DNA of 64,000 nucleotides from contig NZ_CP005188.1 of the NCBI RefSeq assembly GCF_001563285.1, forward strand, positions 1,617,501 through 1,681,500, written 5' to 3'. Made by a program: the position numbers and the translations under genes. Below, in pieces: positions 1 through 8,737 of this stretch (within the stretch, counting starts at the first letter, position 1; the number at the start of each line of letters is the position of its first letter). The notes under the pieces were generated by a model, which made no database searches, was not told the DNA's origin, and saw only the letters and a program-made list of their open reading frames with translations. Origin of the DNA: Sphingobium sp. MI1205. Lineage in GTDB: Bacteria > Pseudomonadota > Alphaproteobacteria > Sphingomonadales > Sphingomonadaceae.

Positions 1-1299
1 AACGACAATCTGACCCCCAAAGCCATTGTTTCCGCGCTGGACGCACATATCATAGGGCAGGCGGATGCAAAGCGCGCCGTTGCTGTCGCCCTGCGCAACC
101 GCTGGCGTCGCCAGCGCCTGTCGCCCGATCTGCGCGATGAGGTGACGCCCAAGAATATCCTGATGATTGGGCCCACAGGCTGCGGCAAGACCGAGATCAG
201 CCGCCGTCTGGCGAAGCTGGCCGACGCGCCCTTCGTGAAGGTGGAAGCGACCAAGTTCACCGAAGTCGGCTATGTCGGCCGCGACGTCGAGCAGATCGTC
301 CGCGATCTGGTCGAGGAAGCCGTGCGTCTTGAAAAAGACCGCCGCCGGGAAGCCGTGCGCGAGGCCGCCTCGGAAGCCGCAATGGCGCGCCTGCTCGATG
401 CGCTCACCGGCAAGGAAGCGAGCGAGGCCACCCGCCTTTCCTTTCGGCAGCGGATCGAAAATAACCAGATGAACGATGTCGAGGTTGAGGTGGAAGTCGC
501 CGACAGCCCTTCCATGCCGATGGAGATCCCCGGCATGGGCGGACAGATTGGCATGATCAACCTGTCGGACATGATGTCGAAGGCGTTTGGCCAGACGCAG
601 AAGAAGCGCCGCAAGCTGCGCGTCGCGGAAGCCTGGGACAAGCTGGTCGAGGAAGAGCAGGACAAGCGGCTCGATCAGGACGACGTCGCTCGCGTCGCCA
701 TCACCAGCGCCGAGCAGAACGGCATCGTTTTCCTGGACGAGATCGACAAGATCGCAGTCAGCGATGTGCGGGGCGGCTCCGTCAGCCGGGAAGGCGTGCA
801 GCGCGACCTCTTGCCATTGATCGAAGGGACCACCGTCTCGACCAAATATGGCCCGCTCAAAACCGACCATATCCTGTTCATCGCGTCCGGCGCATTTCAT
901 GTCGCCAAGCCGAGCGACCTGTTGCCCGAGCTTCAGGGCCGCCTTCCCATCCGCGTTGAGCTAAAGGCGCTGACCGAGGATGATTTCGTCTCCATCCTGT
1001 CGGACACCAAAGCCAGTCTTGTTGCGCAATATCGCGCGCTGTTGGCGACCGAAGGCGTTACGATCGACCTGACGCCGGACGGCATCCGCGCTGTCGCGAA
1101 AATCGCGGCGGAAGTGAATGGTGAGATCGAGAATATCGGCGCCCGTCGCCTTCAGACGGTCATGGAAAAGCTGCTGGAGGATGTGAGCTTTGATGCCGAG
1201 GACCGCAAAGGCGAAACGCTCGTGATAGACGCTGCCTATGTTGAAAAGCAGTTGAGCGAAGTCGCGCGGAACACCGACCTCAGCAAATATGTGCTCTGA
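1..1299 (+). CDS. hslU: HslU, ATPase subunit of the HslUV protease (5' end cut by window edge)
   Basis: AAA+ unfoldase that feeds substrates to the HslV peptidase in the cytoplasm. The reading frame is open from base 1 and gives 432 residues. The first visible residues ([10 protein letters not shown]) match the usual HslU N-terminus, so probably only the start Met lies outside the window. Walker A is GPTGCGKTE near residue 60 and Walker B is [10 protein letters not shown]. The family-specific I-domain lies between them, and the C-terminus ends in NTDLSKYVL, the tail that HslU inserts into HslV. Length agrees with the family (about 430-445). hslV is expected just upstream, outside the window. 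proS is convergent downstream, separated by a repeat-rich gap. The family assignment is secure. Confidence 0.97.
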   Translation, partial: NDNLTPKAIVSALDAHIIGQADAKRAVAVALRNRWRRQRLSPDLRDEVTPKNILMIGPTGCGKTEISRRLAKLADAPFVKVEATKFTEVGYVGRDVEQIVRDLVEEAVRLEKDRRREAVREAASEAAMARLLDALTGKEASEATRLSFRQRIENNQMNDVEVEVEVADSPSMPMEIPGMGGQIGMINLSDMMSKAFGQTQKKRRKLRVAEAWDKLVEEEQDKRLDQDDVARVAITSAEQNGIVFLDEIDKIAVSDVRGGSVSREGVQRDLLPLIEGTTVSTKYGPLKTDHILFIASGAFHVAKPSDLLPELQGRLPIRVELKALTEDDFVSILSDTKASLVAQYRALLATEGVTIDLTPDGIRAVAKIAAEVNGEIENIGARRLQTVMEKLLEDVSFDAEDRKGETLVIDAAYVEKQLSEVARNTDLSKYVL

Positions 1300-1311
1300 C
1301 CAACGTGCATA

Positions 1312-1367
1312 GTGTCGAGCGAAGTCGGGAAGCGCCTGCGTCGCCCATCTCGACTACGCTCGATACG
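1312..1367. repeat. Imperfect inverted repeat (GTGTCGAGCGAAGTCG type)
   Basis: GTGTCGAGCGAAGTCG and a near-complementary CGACTACGCTCGATAC (14 of 16 paired) flank a short spacer in the hslU/proS convergent gap. A degenerate relative of the left arm (CGAAGTTGAGAAGCG) occurs in the era/topA gap at about 24397. Words of this type are widely scattered in sphingomonad intergenic regions (general knowledge). It may also act as a transcript-end hairpin, but there is no T-run. Confidence 0.6.
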
Positions 1368-1373
1368 AACAGG

Positions 1374-1478
1374 CTAGAGCATGATCCAATCATATTGAAT
1401 CGGATCATGCTCCATGTCCTTGGTTTTACGCATTTTCCGAGCCAGCAGGTGATGCCACCTACTTCGAAAATGCTCTAG
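1374..1478. repeat. 105-bp palindromic element with 9-bp terminal inverted repeats
   Basis: The ends are perfect inverted repeats: CTAGAGCAT at the left and ATGCTCTAG at the right. Inside are two hairpins. The first pairs GAGCATGATCC (1377-1387) with GGATCATGCTC (1402-1412), a perfect 11-bp stem. The second pairs GCATTTTCCGA (1430-1440) with TCGAAAATGC (1464-1473) with one bulge, and encloses a small AGGTG/CACCT stem. It carries no ORF. The layout fits a MITE-like or REP-like dispersed element; GAGCATGATCC words are common in alphaproteobacterial intergenic DNA. Mobility is inference. Confidence 0.65.
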
Positions 1479-1482
1479 CAGT

Positions 1483-3009
1483 TTAGTAGCTACGCCCAAC
1501 CAGCACCCGCTCGACAGCCTTCTCTCCGGTGAAGATGCAGCTGCCATCGGCCGCATCGGCGTCCAGCGGCACGTTGCGGAGAGTCAGCTTTTCGCCCTTT
1601 AGCCATTCGATCACCTTGTCCAATGCGGGACCGGTTGGCTTGGCCCACTCGACCAGCGCCCAGCCCGGTTTCTTGCTAGCGCCGAAATATGCTTTCAACG
1701 CATCAAGCGAGGTGATCGACTTGTCGATATTCCCAATCAGGCGCGCCTGTGCCTCGCTGAACAACCCCTGCTGGATTTCCGCCAATATGCCCGTCGCAGC
1801 GTCCAGGAAATCTCCCTTAGCGACGATCTGGCTGTCGAGCTTTCCATCCTCCCGGTAAAGCCGATCGCGGCGCAGCACGGACACATTGCCGCCCGCAACG
1901 TCGCGGCCGCCGACCTCGACCACGATTGGTGCGCCCTTCTTCACCCAGCCCCAACGCTTGTTGGCCGCCTTGGCGGGCCGCTTGTCCAGCATCGCGCGAA
2001 CGGGCTCCCGAAACGCATCCTGCTTGTTCAACTGTGCGACGATCTCGCCGCAATAATCCAGGATCGCCGCATCCTCGTCATTGTCGCGCAGCATCGGCAC
2101 GACGACGATCTGATAAGGCGCAAGCCGCGGCGGCACGCGCAGGCCATCATCGTCGCCATGCACCATGATCAGCCCACCGATCATTCGCGTGGACATGCCC
2201 CAACTGGTCGTCTGCGCCAGTTCCTGTTGACCTTCGGCATTCTGGAACTTGATGCTCTGAGCCTGGCTGAACGTCGTCCCGAGGAAATGCGAGGTTCCGG
2301 CCTGAAGCGCCTTGCCGTCCTGCATCATCGCTTCGATCGAATAGGTCGCGACCGCGCCGGGGAAGCGTTCATTCTCCGGCTTCTCTCCCGCCACCACGGG
2401 TAGCGCGACGCATTCTTCGGCGAAGCTACGGTAGACCTCGAGCATCTTCATCGTCTCTTCCATCGCCTCTTCGACGGTGGCGTGAGCCGTATGCCCTTCC
2501 TGCCACAGGAATTCGGCGGTGCGCAGAAACATGCGCGTGCGCATTTCCCAGCGGACGACATTGGCCCACTGGTTGATCAGCACGGGCAGGTCGCGCCAGC
2601 TTTGTACCCAACGCGAAAATGCTGCACCGATCACCGTTTCGGAAGTCGGGCGAACCACAAGAGGCTCTTCCAGCTTTGCGTCGGGATCTGGCACCAGCTT
2701 GCCGTCCTTCTGGATCAGGCGATGGTGCGTGACGACCGCCATTTCCTTGGCGAAGCCGTCCACATGCTCAGCTTCCTTCTCGAAGTAGGAAAGCGGAATG
2801 AAGAGCGGGAAATAGCAGTTTTCATGGCCGGTCGCCTTGATGCGCTCGTCCAGCAGCTTCTGGATGCGTTCCCAGATGCCATAGCCCCATGGCCGGATGA
2901 CCATGCTGCCGCGCACGCCGCTTTCCTCGGCCATGTCTGCTTCGGAAACGACTGCCTGATACCAGGCGGCAAAATCCTGTTCACGGGTAACGGAAAGGGC
3001 ATGCTTCAC
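1483..3009 (-). CDS. proS: Prolyl-tRNA synthetase, archaeal/eukaryote-like form
   Basis: Class II aminoacyl-tRNA synthetase that charges tRNA-Pro. At 508 residues it lacks the editing insertion domain of the long bacterial type. Its signatures are those of the archaeal/eukaryote-like group: RPWGYGIWERIQ, ENCYFPLFIP, RPTSETVIG (motif 2 region), FLWQEGHTAHA, and a C-terminal domain ending CIFTGEKAVERVLVGRSY, with the characteristic GRSY terminus. Motif 3 is in the WGMSTRMIGGLIMVHGD segment. The start is an ATG (MKHALSVTREQDF) and the stop is TAA. phaR lies downstream-adjacent on the same strand side with an 82-bp gap. Function is secure; the subtype call comes from motif recognition. Confidence 0.95.
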   Translation of the reverse strand: MKHALSVTREQDFAAWYQAVVSEADMAEESGVRGSMVIRPWGYGIWERIQKLLDERIKATGHENCYFPLFIPLSYFEKEAEHVDGFAKEMAVVTHHRLIQKDGKLVPDPDAKLEEPLVVRPTSETVIGAAFSRWVQSWRDLPVLINQWANVVRWEMRTRMFLRTAEFLWQEGHTAHATVEEAMEETMKMLEVYRSFAEECVALPVVAGEKPENERFPGAVATYSIEAMMQDGKALQAGTSHFLGTTFSQAQSIKFQNAEGQQELAQTTSWGMSTRMIGGLIMVHGDDDGLRVPPRLAPYQIVVVPMLRDNDEDAAILDYCGEIVAQLNKQDAFREPVRAMLDKRPAKAANKRWGWVKKGAPIVVEVGGRDVAGGNVSVLRRDRLYREDGKLDSQIVAKGDFLDAATGILAEIQQGLFSEAQARLIGNIDKSITSLDALKAYFGASKKPGWALVEWAKPTGPALDKVIEWLKGEKLTLRNVPLDADAADGSCIFTGEKAVERVLVGRSY

Positions 3010-3091
3010 GGGGTCAGGCCTTGCTCATCTATCTGAAGGAACGCGCGCCATAGGCCAAGCGCGCGGCCCCGTCGACCCTGAACGCGATGCC

Positions 3092-3691
3092 TCAGCTCAG
3101 CTTGTCGATCTTCGCGTTGAGCGCGGCCAGTTGTGCTTTCAAATCGGCAATCTCGTCATCCTTGTCGTCGCCGGATGCTGCGGCCGCTGCCGGCTGGGCC
3201 GGCGACACGCCAGGCATTCCAGGCATCCCCGGCATGCCTGGCACTCCGCCAAAGGCGCTGGCTGCCGCTTCGAACATCTGCATGTTGCGCTTCGCGATCT
3301 GGGCCAGCGGCCCGCCCCCGAACGCGCCCTTCATGGCTTCCTGAAACTGCATCTGGTTCTTGCGGAACGCTTCCATCGACGCTTCCAGATATTGCGGAAC
3401 CATGGATTGCATGGAATCGCCGTACATGGCGATCAGCTGGCGCAGGAAGTTTACCGGCAGCATATTCTCGCCCCGCTGCTCTTCTTCCATGATGATCTGC
3501 GTCAGGACATTATGAGTAATGTCCTCTCCGGTCTTGGCATCGACAACCACGAAGTCGCGTCCCTCGCGGGTCATTTGCGACAGCAGATCAAGCGTGATGT
3601 AACTCGACGTTTCCGTGTTATAGAGACGCCTGTTCGCATATTTCTTGATAATGACCGTCTGTGATTCATTGGCGGTCTTGGTTTTGGCCAT
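3092..3691 (-). CDS. phaR: PhaR, polyhydroxyalkanoate synthesis regulator
   Basis: DNA- and polymer-binding repressor of PHA granule genes. The N-terminal accumulation-regulator domain is clear (IIKKYANRRLYNTETSSYIT, then LLSQMTREGRDFVVVDAKTGEDIT), followed by the PHB-binding segment (NFLRQLIAMYGDSMQ). A Met-rich linker and a GMPGMPGMPG low-complexity stretch precede a short C-terminal coiled region (DDEIADLKAQLAALNAKIDKL). 199 residues. I chose the ATG at 3691 because GGGAGAGG sits a few bases upstream and because homologues start at MAKTK; the frame stays open further upstream but the extension looks non-coding. It is divergent from the PhaC-like gene and close to phaA, consistent with autoregulation of a PHA locus. 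Confidence 0.93.
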   Translation of the reverse strand: MAKTKTANESQTVIIKKYANRRLYNTETSSYITLDLLSQMTREGRDFVVVDAKTGEDITHNVLTQIIMEEEQRGENMLPVNFLRQLIAMYGDSMQSMVPQYLEASMEAFRKNQMQFQEAMKGAFGGGPLAQIAKRNMQMFEAAASAFGGVPGMPGMPGMPGVSPAQPAAAAASGDDKDDEIADLKAQLAALNAKIDKLS

Positions 3692-4778
3692 GAAATCCTC
3701 TCCCACACCTGCACATTCCGCGTTAGCACAAAGGGTTGCCGCACCGCAACATGGGCCGCGGCCTTTGCCCCTGTTTCTCAGCATTTTGTGGCGGGAAACA
3801 GAAGGCAGTCCTGAACTTCGGCGGCTCGCCTTCCAAGGTTTACGCAAATATCAGGATGCCGTGCGTCCAACTCCTCCGCCAAGTCCGGCGGTTTTCGCAA
3901 CCGCAGGCAGTGCAAAATTGCTGCGCTACGGCACGGAAAACGGCCGCGCGCCGGTGATTTTCATTCCTTCGCTCATCAACCCGCCGCAGGTTCTTGACCT
4001 GTCCGAGGGCCGATCCATGCTGCGTCACATGGCCGCAGCAGGACATGATGCGTATCTGATTGATTGGGGGCACCCTTCCGCGACAGATGCGAGCCTGGGT
4101 CTCGATCATCATGTCACGCAGCGGCTCCTGCCGATGCTGCAGTCTCTTCCCCGGCCGCCGATCCTGGTGGGCTATTGCCTGGGTGGTAGCCTCGCCCTTG
4201 GCGCAGCGGCTGTCGCGAAAGTGGCAGCTGTCGCCACCCTTGCCGCGCCCTGGCAGTTCGACGGCTTTCCCGATGAAGACCGCGAGCTTATCGCTTCACT
4301 CTGGCACGGCGCGAGGGCGACCAGCGAACGGCTGGGCTATATTCCGATGGAGGTGTTGCAATCCGGCTTCTGGGCGATTGATCCGGCCCGGACGATCCGC
4401 AAATATGCGGCCTTCGCGGAAATGGAGCCGGGTTCGCTGGCCGAGCGCGCTTTTTTGGCGGTTGAGGATTGGGCCAATGGCGGCCCTCCGCTAACCTTTG
4501 CGGTTGGCAGGGAATTGTTTGAAACCTTCTATGGCGCCAATGTGACCGGGCGTTCCGAATGGCGTATTGATGGGACGAGGATCGATCTGGCGGCGCTGCG
4601 CTGCCCGACATTTTCGGTGCGATCCGCCACGGACCGAATCGTTCCGGCAAATGCCGCACCTGAGCTCTCGGACGGCTTCACGTTGCAACTCGGCCATGTC
4701 GGAATGATCGTGGGTAGCCGCGCTGCGGAATTGCTCTGGAATCCCCTGTCTCTTTGGCTTTCAACCCATGGGGGATGA
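3690..4778 (+). CDS. PhaC-like alpha/beta hydrolase (short PHA synthase homologue)
   Basis: Alpha/beta-hydrolase of the poly-3-hydroxyalkanoate polymerase family. The nucleophile box is GYCLGG, with Cys where lipases have Ser, as in PHA synthases. The upstream block IPSLINPPQVLDL resembles the synthase VPPWIN-ILDL block. Asp in SATDRIVP and His in LGHVGM complete a Cys-Asp-His triad. At about 360 residues or less it lacks the long N-terminal domain of class I PhaC (about 580) and is nearer class III size, but no phaE is beside it. The start is uncertain. The ATG used here shares its bases with the phaR start codon, so translation may begin further in, before LPLFLSILWRETEGS. It could be an active synthase, a depolymerase or a granule-associated hydrolase. 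Confidence 0.8.
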   Translation: MKSSPTPAHSALAQRVAAPQHGPRPLPLFLSILWRETEGSPELRRLAFQGLRKYQDAVRPTPPPSPAVFATAGSAKLLRYGTENGRAPVIFIPSLINPPQVLDLSEGRSMLRHMAAAGHDAYLIDWGHPSATDASLGLDHHVTQRLLPMLQSLPRPPILVGYCLGGSLALGAAAVAKVAAVATLAAPWQFDGFPDEDRELIASLWHGARATSERLGYIPMEVLQSGFWAIDPARTIRKYAAFAEMEPGSLAERAFLAVEDWANGGPPLTFAVGRELFETFYGANVTGRSEWRIDGTRIDLAALRCPTFSVRSATDRIVPANAAPELSDGFTLQLGHVGMIVGSRAAELLWNPLSLWLSTHGG

Positions 4779-4822
4779 TGATATTGGGTCCGCCAACTGC
4801 CCATCAATCAAGGACCAGTATA

Positions 4823-5995
4823 TTGTCAGACATCGTCATCACCGCTGCCAAGCGCACTGCTGTCGGTAGCTTCATGGGTGCATTCGGGTCTACCCCGGCG
4901 CACGAACTCGGCCGCACCGCCATCGTGGCGGCATTGACTCAAGCCGGTGTCGCGCCGGACGAGGTCGATGAAGTTATACTCGGCCAGATTCTGACTGCGG
5001 CACAGGGGCAGAATCCTGCCCGTCAGGCAGCTGTCAACGCTGGCATCCCCGTGGAACGCACGGCAATCAGCCTCAACCAGTTGTGCGGATCGGGTCTGCG
5101 CGCCGTAGCTCTTGCCGCTCAGGCGATCCGGGCCGGCGATGCGCGCATCATGGTAGCGGGTGGACAAGAGAATATGTCGCTCGCCCCGCATGCCCAGTAT
5201 TTGCGCGGCGGCGCGAAGATGGGGCCGATCTCGCTGATCGACACGATGACGCATGACGGGCTGACCGACGCATTCCATAATTACCATATGGGCGTGACCG
5301 CGGAAAATCTGGCGGAAAAATATCAGATCAGCCGCGATGCGCAGGACCAGTTCGCCGTCGCCAGCCAGAACAAGGCCGAGGCCGCACGTGCAGCCGGCCG
5401 CTTCAATGATGAGATCGTCCCCGTGACGGTCAAGGGTCGCAAGGGCGACACCATCGTCGATGCCGACGAGTATATCCGCGCAGGCGCGACACTCGAAGCA
5501 ATGCAGAACCTGCGTCCGGCATTCAAGAAGGACGGGACGGTGACCGCCGGCAACGCCAGCGGCATCAACGACGGCGCGGCAGCTCTGGTCATCATGACCG
5601 CTGCGGACGCCGCACAGCGCAACGCGCCGATCCTGGGACGTATCGCCAGCTTTGCTACCTGCGGCGTCGATCCGGCCATCATGGGCATCGGTCCCGCGCC
5701 CGCTTCCCGCAATGCTCTGGCCAAGGCTGGCTGGTCCCTCGCGGACCTCGACCTTATCGAAGCCAATGAAGCATTCGCCGCGCAGGCGCTGGCCGTGGGG
5801 CAGGAACTGGGCTGGGATCCTGAAAAGGTCAATGTGAACGGCGGCGCCATCGCAATCGGCCATCCGCTCGGCGCATCGGGCGCTCGCGTGCTTACCACAC
5901 TGCTCTATGAAATGCAGAAGCGGGACGCGAAGAAGGGTCTTGTCACTCTGTGCATCGGTGGCGGCATGGGCGTCGCCATGTGCATCGAGCGCTGA
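4823..5995 (+). CDS. phaA: Acetyl-CoA acetyltransferase (thiolase), TTG start
   Basis: Condenses two acetyl-CoA to acetoacetyl-CoA, the first step towards 3-hydroxybutyrate polymer. The acyl-binding Cys is in NQLCGSGLRA (Cys88), the His is in GHPLGASGAR and the second Cys is in CIGGGMG. 390 residues, the usual thiolase length. The start is taken as TTG because AAGGA lies 8-9 bases upstream and the protein then opens SDIVITAAKRTAVG, exactly where thiolases begin; an ATG 69 bases earlier would add an unconserved tail overlapping the previous gene. It follows the PhaC-like gene by 44 bp and is ended by a strong intrinsic terminator. An additional role in fatty-acid or amino-acid breakdown is possible. 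Confidence 0.93.
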   Translation: MSDIVITAAKRTAVGSFMGAFGSTPAHELGRTAIVAALTQAGVAPDEVDEVILGQILTAAQGQNPARQAAVNAGIPVERTAISLNQLCGSGLRAVALAAQAIRAGDARIMVAGGQENMSLAPHAQYLRGGAKMGPISLIDTMTHDGLTDAFHNYHMGVTAENLAEKYQISRDAQDQFAVASQNKAEAARAAGRFNDEIVPVTVKGRKGDTIVDADEYIRAGATLEAMQNLRPAFKKDGTVTAGNASGINDGAAALVIMTAADAAQRNAPILGRIASFATCGVDPAIMGIGPAPASRNALAKAGWSLADLDLIEANEAFAAQALAVGQELGWDPEKVNVNGGAIAIGHPLGASGARVLTTLLYEMQKRDAKKGLVTLCIGGGMGVAMCIER

Positions 5996-6017
5996 TCTAC
6001 GTTCAGGTTAAGAGCGG

Positions 6018-6050
6018 GGCCGCCGGTGCGAAAGCGCGGCGGCCTTTTTT
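6018..6050 (+). terminator. Intrinsic terminator of phaA
   Basis: Perfect 8-bp GC stem GGCCGCCG/CGGCGGCC with a short inner GCG-AAA-GC loop, followed directly by six T. It lies 23 bp after the phaA stop and just before the convergent alr end. Confidence 0.92.
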
Positions 6051-6056
6051 ATATCC

Positions 6057-7103
6057 TCAACTCCAAAGACGATCGAAGCGCGCGCCAAGGCCCGTCAACA
6101 GCTCATATTGCGACAGGCCAGAAAGCGCTGCGGCGTCTGGCAGTGCATAGTCGATATCCAGCCAGTCGCCTTCAGCGACCGAAGGGCAGGTCGTGACATC
6201 CACGGCGATCAAATCCATCGACACACGCCCGACGACCGGCAGACGTACATCCCCGGCCTTCACCATCCCCCGGTTCGAAAATCCCCGCAAATAGCCGTCA
6301 GCATAGCCGATATTCAACACGGCGATCTCCATGTCGCGCTCAGCAACATAGATAGCGTTATAGCCGATACTGTCGCCCGCAGGCACACGCCGCCGTTGCA
6401 ATAGCTGAGCCTGTGGAAAGACCACCTGCGCTATGCCCCCCTGCGCCTCCGCCCGAGGAACCCCGCCGTAAAGGGCAAGTCCCGGTCGCGTGAGGTCGAA
6501 CGCATAGGCCTGCCCAAGGCAAATGCCTGCGCTGTTCGCAAGGCTGTATCGCGGCGCGCTGATGCTGGCCTTAAGCGCCCCAAAGCGATCTAGCTGAATT
6601 TGGCTAAGTCTGGCATCCTCATCTGCTGACGCCAGATGACTGAGCAGCGTATCGATATGTAAACCTTCGATTTCAGCCGCGACGTCACCGCGCCAATCTA
6701 GTCCCAACCGGTTCATCCCGGTATCCACCATCACATCGCAAACACCACCACCCGCCGCCCTCCAACGCCCGATCTGGCTGGGCGTGGACAAGACCGGCCG
6801 CGCTTTCGATGTTAACGCGACATCCATGTCCTCGCTCCGCACGCCATGCAGCACCGAGAGCGAAACTCCATCTTCCAAGAGCGGTTCGAGCAGCACCGCT
6901 TCTGCCCAGTTGGACACGAAAAAATCGCGGCATCCAGCATTCATCAAACGCCGCATGACCTCAATCGCGCCAGTGCCGTAGCCATCCGCCTTGATCGCAG
7001 CACCGCACGCGGCCGCGCCGCTGCTTCTTTGAAGCCAGCGCCAATTATTCACAAGTGCGCCACCATCGAGGCGCAGTCGCAGGGGAGCGGTAAATGCGGT
7101 CAT
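6057..7103 (-). CDS. alr: Alanine racemase
   Basis: PLP enzyme that interconverts L- and D-alanine for peptidoglycan. The PLP lysine is in AAIKADGYGTG (Lys38), the counterpart of the KANAYGHG motif. The catalytic Tyr is in DSIGYNAIY, and the C-terminal beta domain has VGRVSMDLIAVDV. 348 residues, close to the family norm. The start is the ATG at 7103: CGAGG lies about 5 bases upstream, and the longer frame would run into the preceding gene. It lies 41 bp downstream of the MHS transporter on the same strand, so the two are probably cotranscribed. The KADGYGTG box is slightly divergent from the textbook form, but all catalytic residues are present. Confidence 0.93.
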   Translation of the reverse strand: MTAFTAPLRLRLDGGALVNNWRWLQRSSGAAACGAAIKADGYGTGAIEVMRRLMNAGCRDFFVSNWAEAVLLEPLLEDGVSLSVLHGVRSEDMDVALTSKARPVLSTPSQIGRWRAAGGGVCDVMVDTGMNRLGLDWRGDVAAEIEGLHIDTLLSHLASADEDARLSQIQLDRFGALKASISAPRYSLANSAGICLGQAYAFDLTRPGLALYGGVPRAEAQGGIAQVVFPQAQLLQRRRVPAGDSIGYNAIYVAERDMEIAVLNIGYADGYLRGFSNRGMVKAGDVRLPVVGRVSMDLIAVDVTTCPSVAEGDWLDIDYALPDAAALSGLSQYELLTGLGARFDRLWS

Positions 7104-7144
7104 CGGCCTCGCGATAGCGGCATACACCGCAAGCGTCGAGGCCG

Positions 7145-8737
7145 TCACGCTTCCAGCTTTGCGTCGCGCGTTTCCGGTAACGCCACCAGACAGGTCACCA
7201 AGGCGACCGCCACCACGACGATCGTGTACCACAGCCCCGCATAAGGATCGCCTGTCCGCGCGATGATATATTGGCTGACGAGCGGCAGGAAACCGCCAAA
7301 ATAGCCCGTACCGATATGATAGGGGATCGAAAGCGAGCTATAGCGGATTCGTGCCGGGAAATATTCCGACAGCAGCGCCGCCACGGGACCATAGGTCGCG
7401 CCCGACAGCGTCCAGAGCAGCAGCAATGCGAGGAAGAGCAGCATGGCACGCGGCCAGTCGGGCTTCACCACGCCGAAATCATATCCCCGCGCAATAAGGG
7501 CGTTGTCCAGTCCTTCATCACTTAGGTCCTCGACCGTCGTACCACCGATGGTCACCGCTGTCCGTTCAGCCGCGACCTTGTCATAGGGAATGCCACGCTT
7601 CGAAAAATGGTCGAGCAACTTGCCGCAGGCGCTGGGCTGGACCTTGGCGAAGGGATCGAAGCTGCAATCGGGGCCGGTCACGACGACGGGCGCACGGTCG
7701 GCCGCCCGATAGAGCGTGGGATTCGCAACGCTGCCCATGAACTGATAAAGCGGCATGAGCAGCAACAGGATGAGCACATAGCCGATGATGATCGGCTTCC
7801 TGCGGCCGACTCGATCGGATAGCCACCCAAAGAAAACGAATGCCCCCATCCCCGCGAAGGCGCTTCCACCAACCAGCAGTTGAGCTATGCCGGACGACAC
7901 GTGCAGGCCACTCTGCAGAAAATAGAGGGCCTGGAACATGACTGTGTAGGCGATGACGGTGAAACCCGCCGCGATCCCGATCATCGCGACCAGCATTCGC
8001 CGCGTGTTGCCGGGATAGGTGAACGCTTCCTTGAGCGGATTTCGCGACCGCTCACCCGCATTCTTCATCGCTGTGAACACCGGGCTTTCGCGCAACATGA
8101 GCCGCATCCACAGCGAGATTGCGAGCAACGCCAGCGAGAAGATGAATGGCAGACGCCAGCCCCAATCGTCCCACACAGCCTTGCCGACGATCCATTGCGT
8201 GCCGACGACGACGACCAGCGACAGAATGAATCCGCCGATCACGCCAGCCTGGATGAAGCTGGTGTAGAACCCGCGCTTTCCCGGAGGCGCATGCTCAGCC
8301 ACGTAGATGGCGGCCCCGCCATATTCACCACCCAGCGCGAGACCCTGCGCGATCCGCAGCAAAATGAGGATGACGGGCGCGGCCAGCCCGATGCTTGCCG
8401 CGGACGGCGTAAGGCCCACGCCCGCAGTCGCCCCGCCCATCAGGACGATAGTGGCTAGAAACGTATATTTGCGCCCCCACCGGTCTCCCAAAAAGCCGAA
8501 AAGCGCCGCTCCTAACGGCCTGAACCCGAAGCCGATGGCAAAGCCTGCCAGCGAATAGAGCAATTCGACGGTCGGATTGTCGGTGGGAAAGAATGTCCGC
8601 CCGATAATCGGGGCGAGGACGCCGTAGATGTAGAAATCATACCATTCGAACACAGTGCCCAACGCAGACGCCGTAATGACCAGACGGTCGCGTTTTACAT
8701 CTATCACATGGCCGTCGTTGACCCCCGTCCCGCTCAT
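7145..8737 (-). CDS. MHS-family MFS transporter (metabolite:H+ symporter)
   Basis: Inner-membrane major-facilitator permease of the metabolite:H+ symporter group, which includes shikimate, proline/betaine and alpha-ketoglutarate carriers. The N-terminus GTVFEWYDFYIYG, then GFLGDRWGRKYTFL between TM2 and TM3 and RIAQGLALGGEYGGAAIY are diagnostic. At 530 residues it exceeds the usual 430-450. The extra length is a hydrophilic insertion of about 90 residues between late membrane segments, with two Cys (PDCSFDPFAKVQPSACGKL), predicted outside the cytoplasm. The substrate cannot be read from sequence. It probably leads the alr transcript; its promoter should lie in the 290-bp gap upstream. Confidence 0.88.
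   Translation of the reverse strand: MSGTGVNDGHVIDVKRDRLVITASALGTVFEWYDFYIYGVLAPIIGRTFFPTDNPTVELLYSLAGFAIGFGFRPLGAALFGFLGDRWGRKYTFLATIVLMGGATAGVGLTPSAASIGLAAPVILILLRIAQGLALGGEYGGAAIYVAEHAPPGKRGFYTSFIQAGVIGGFILSLVVVVGTQWIVGKAVWDDWGWRLPFIFSLALLAISLWMRLMLRESPVFTAMKNAGERSRNPLKEAFTYPGNTRRMLVAMIGIAAGFTVIAYTVMFQALYFLQSGLHVSSGIAQLLVGGSAFAGMGAFVFFGWLSDRVGRRKPIIIGYVLILLLLMPLYQFMGSVANPTLYRAADRAPVVVTGPDCSFDPFAKVQPSACGKLLDHFSKRGIPYDKVAAERTAVTIGGTTVEDLSDEGLDNALIARGYDFGVVKPDWPRAMLLFLALLLLWTLSGATYGPVAALLSEYFPARIRYSSLSIPYHIGTGYFGGFLPLVSQYIIARTGDPYAGLWYTIVVVAVALVTCLVALPETRDAKLEA

Noticed and set aside
3200..3250. Near-tandem repeat GGCATCCCCGGCATGCC in phaR
   Set aside because: Encodes the GMPG low-complexity linker; no evidence of a CRISPR or mobile repeat.
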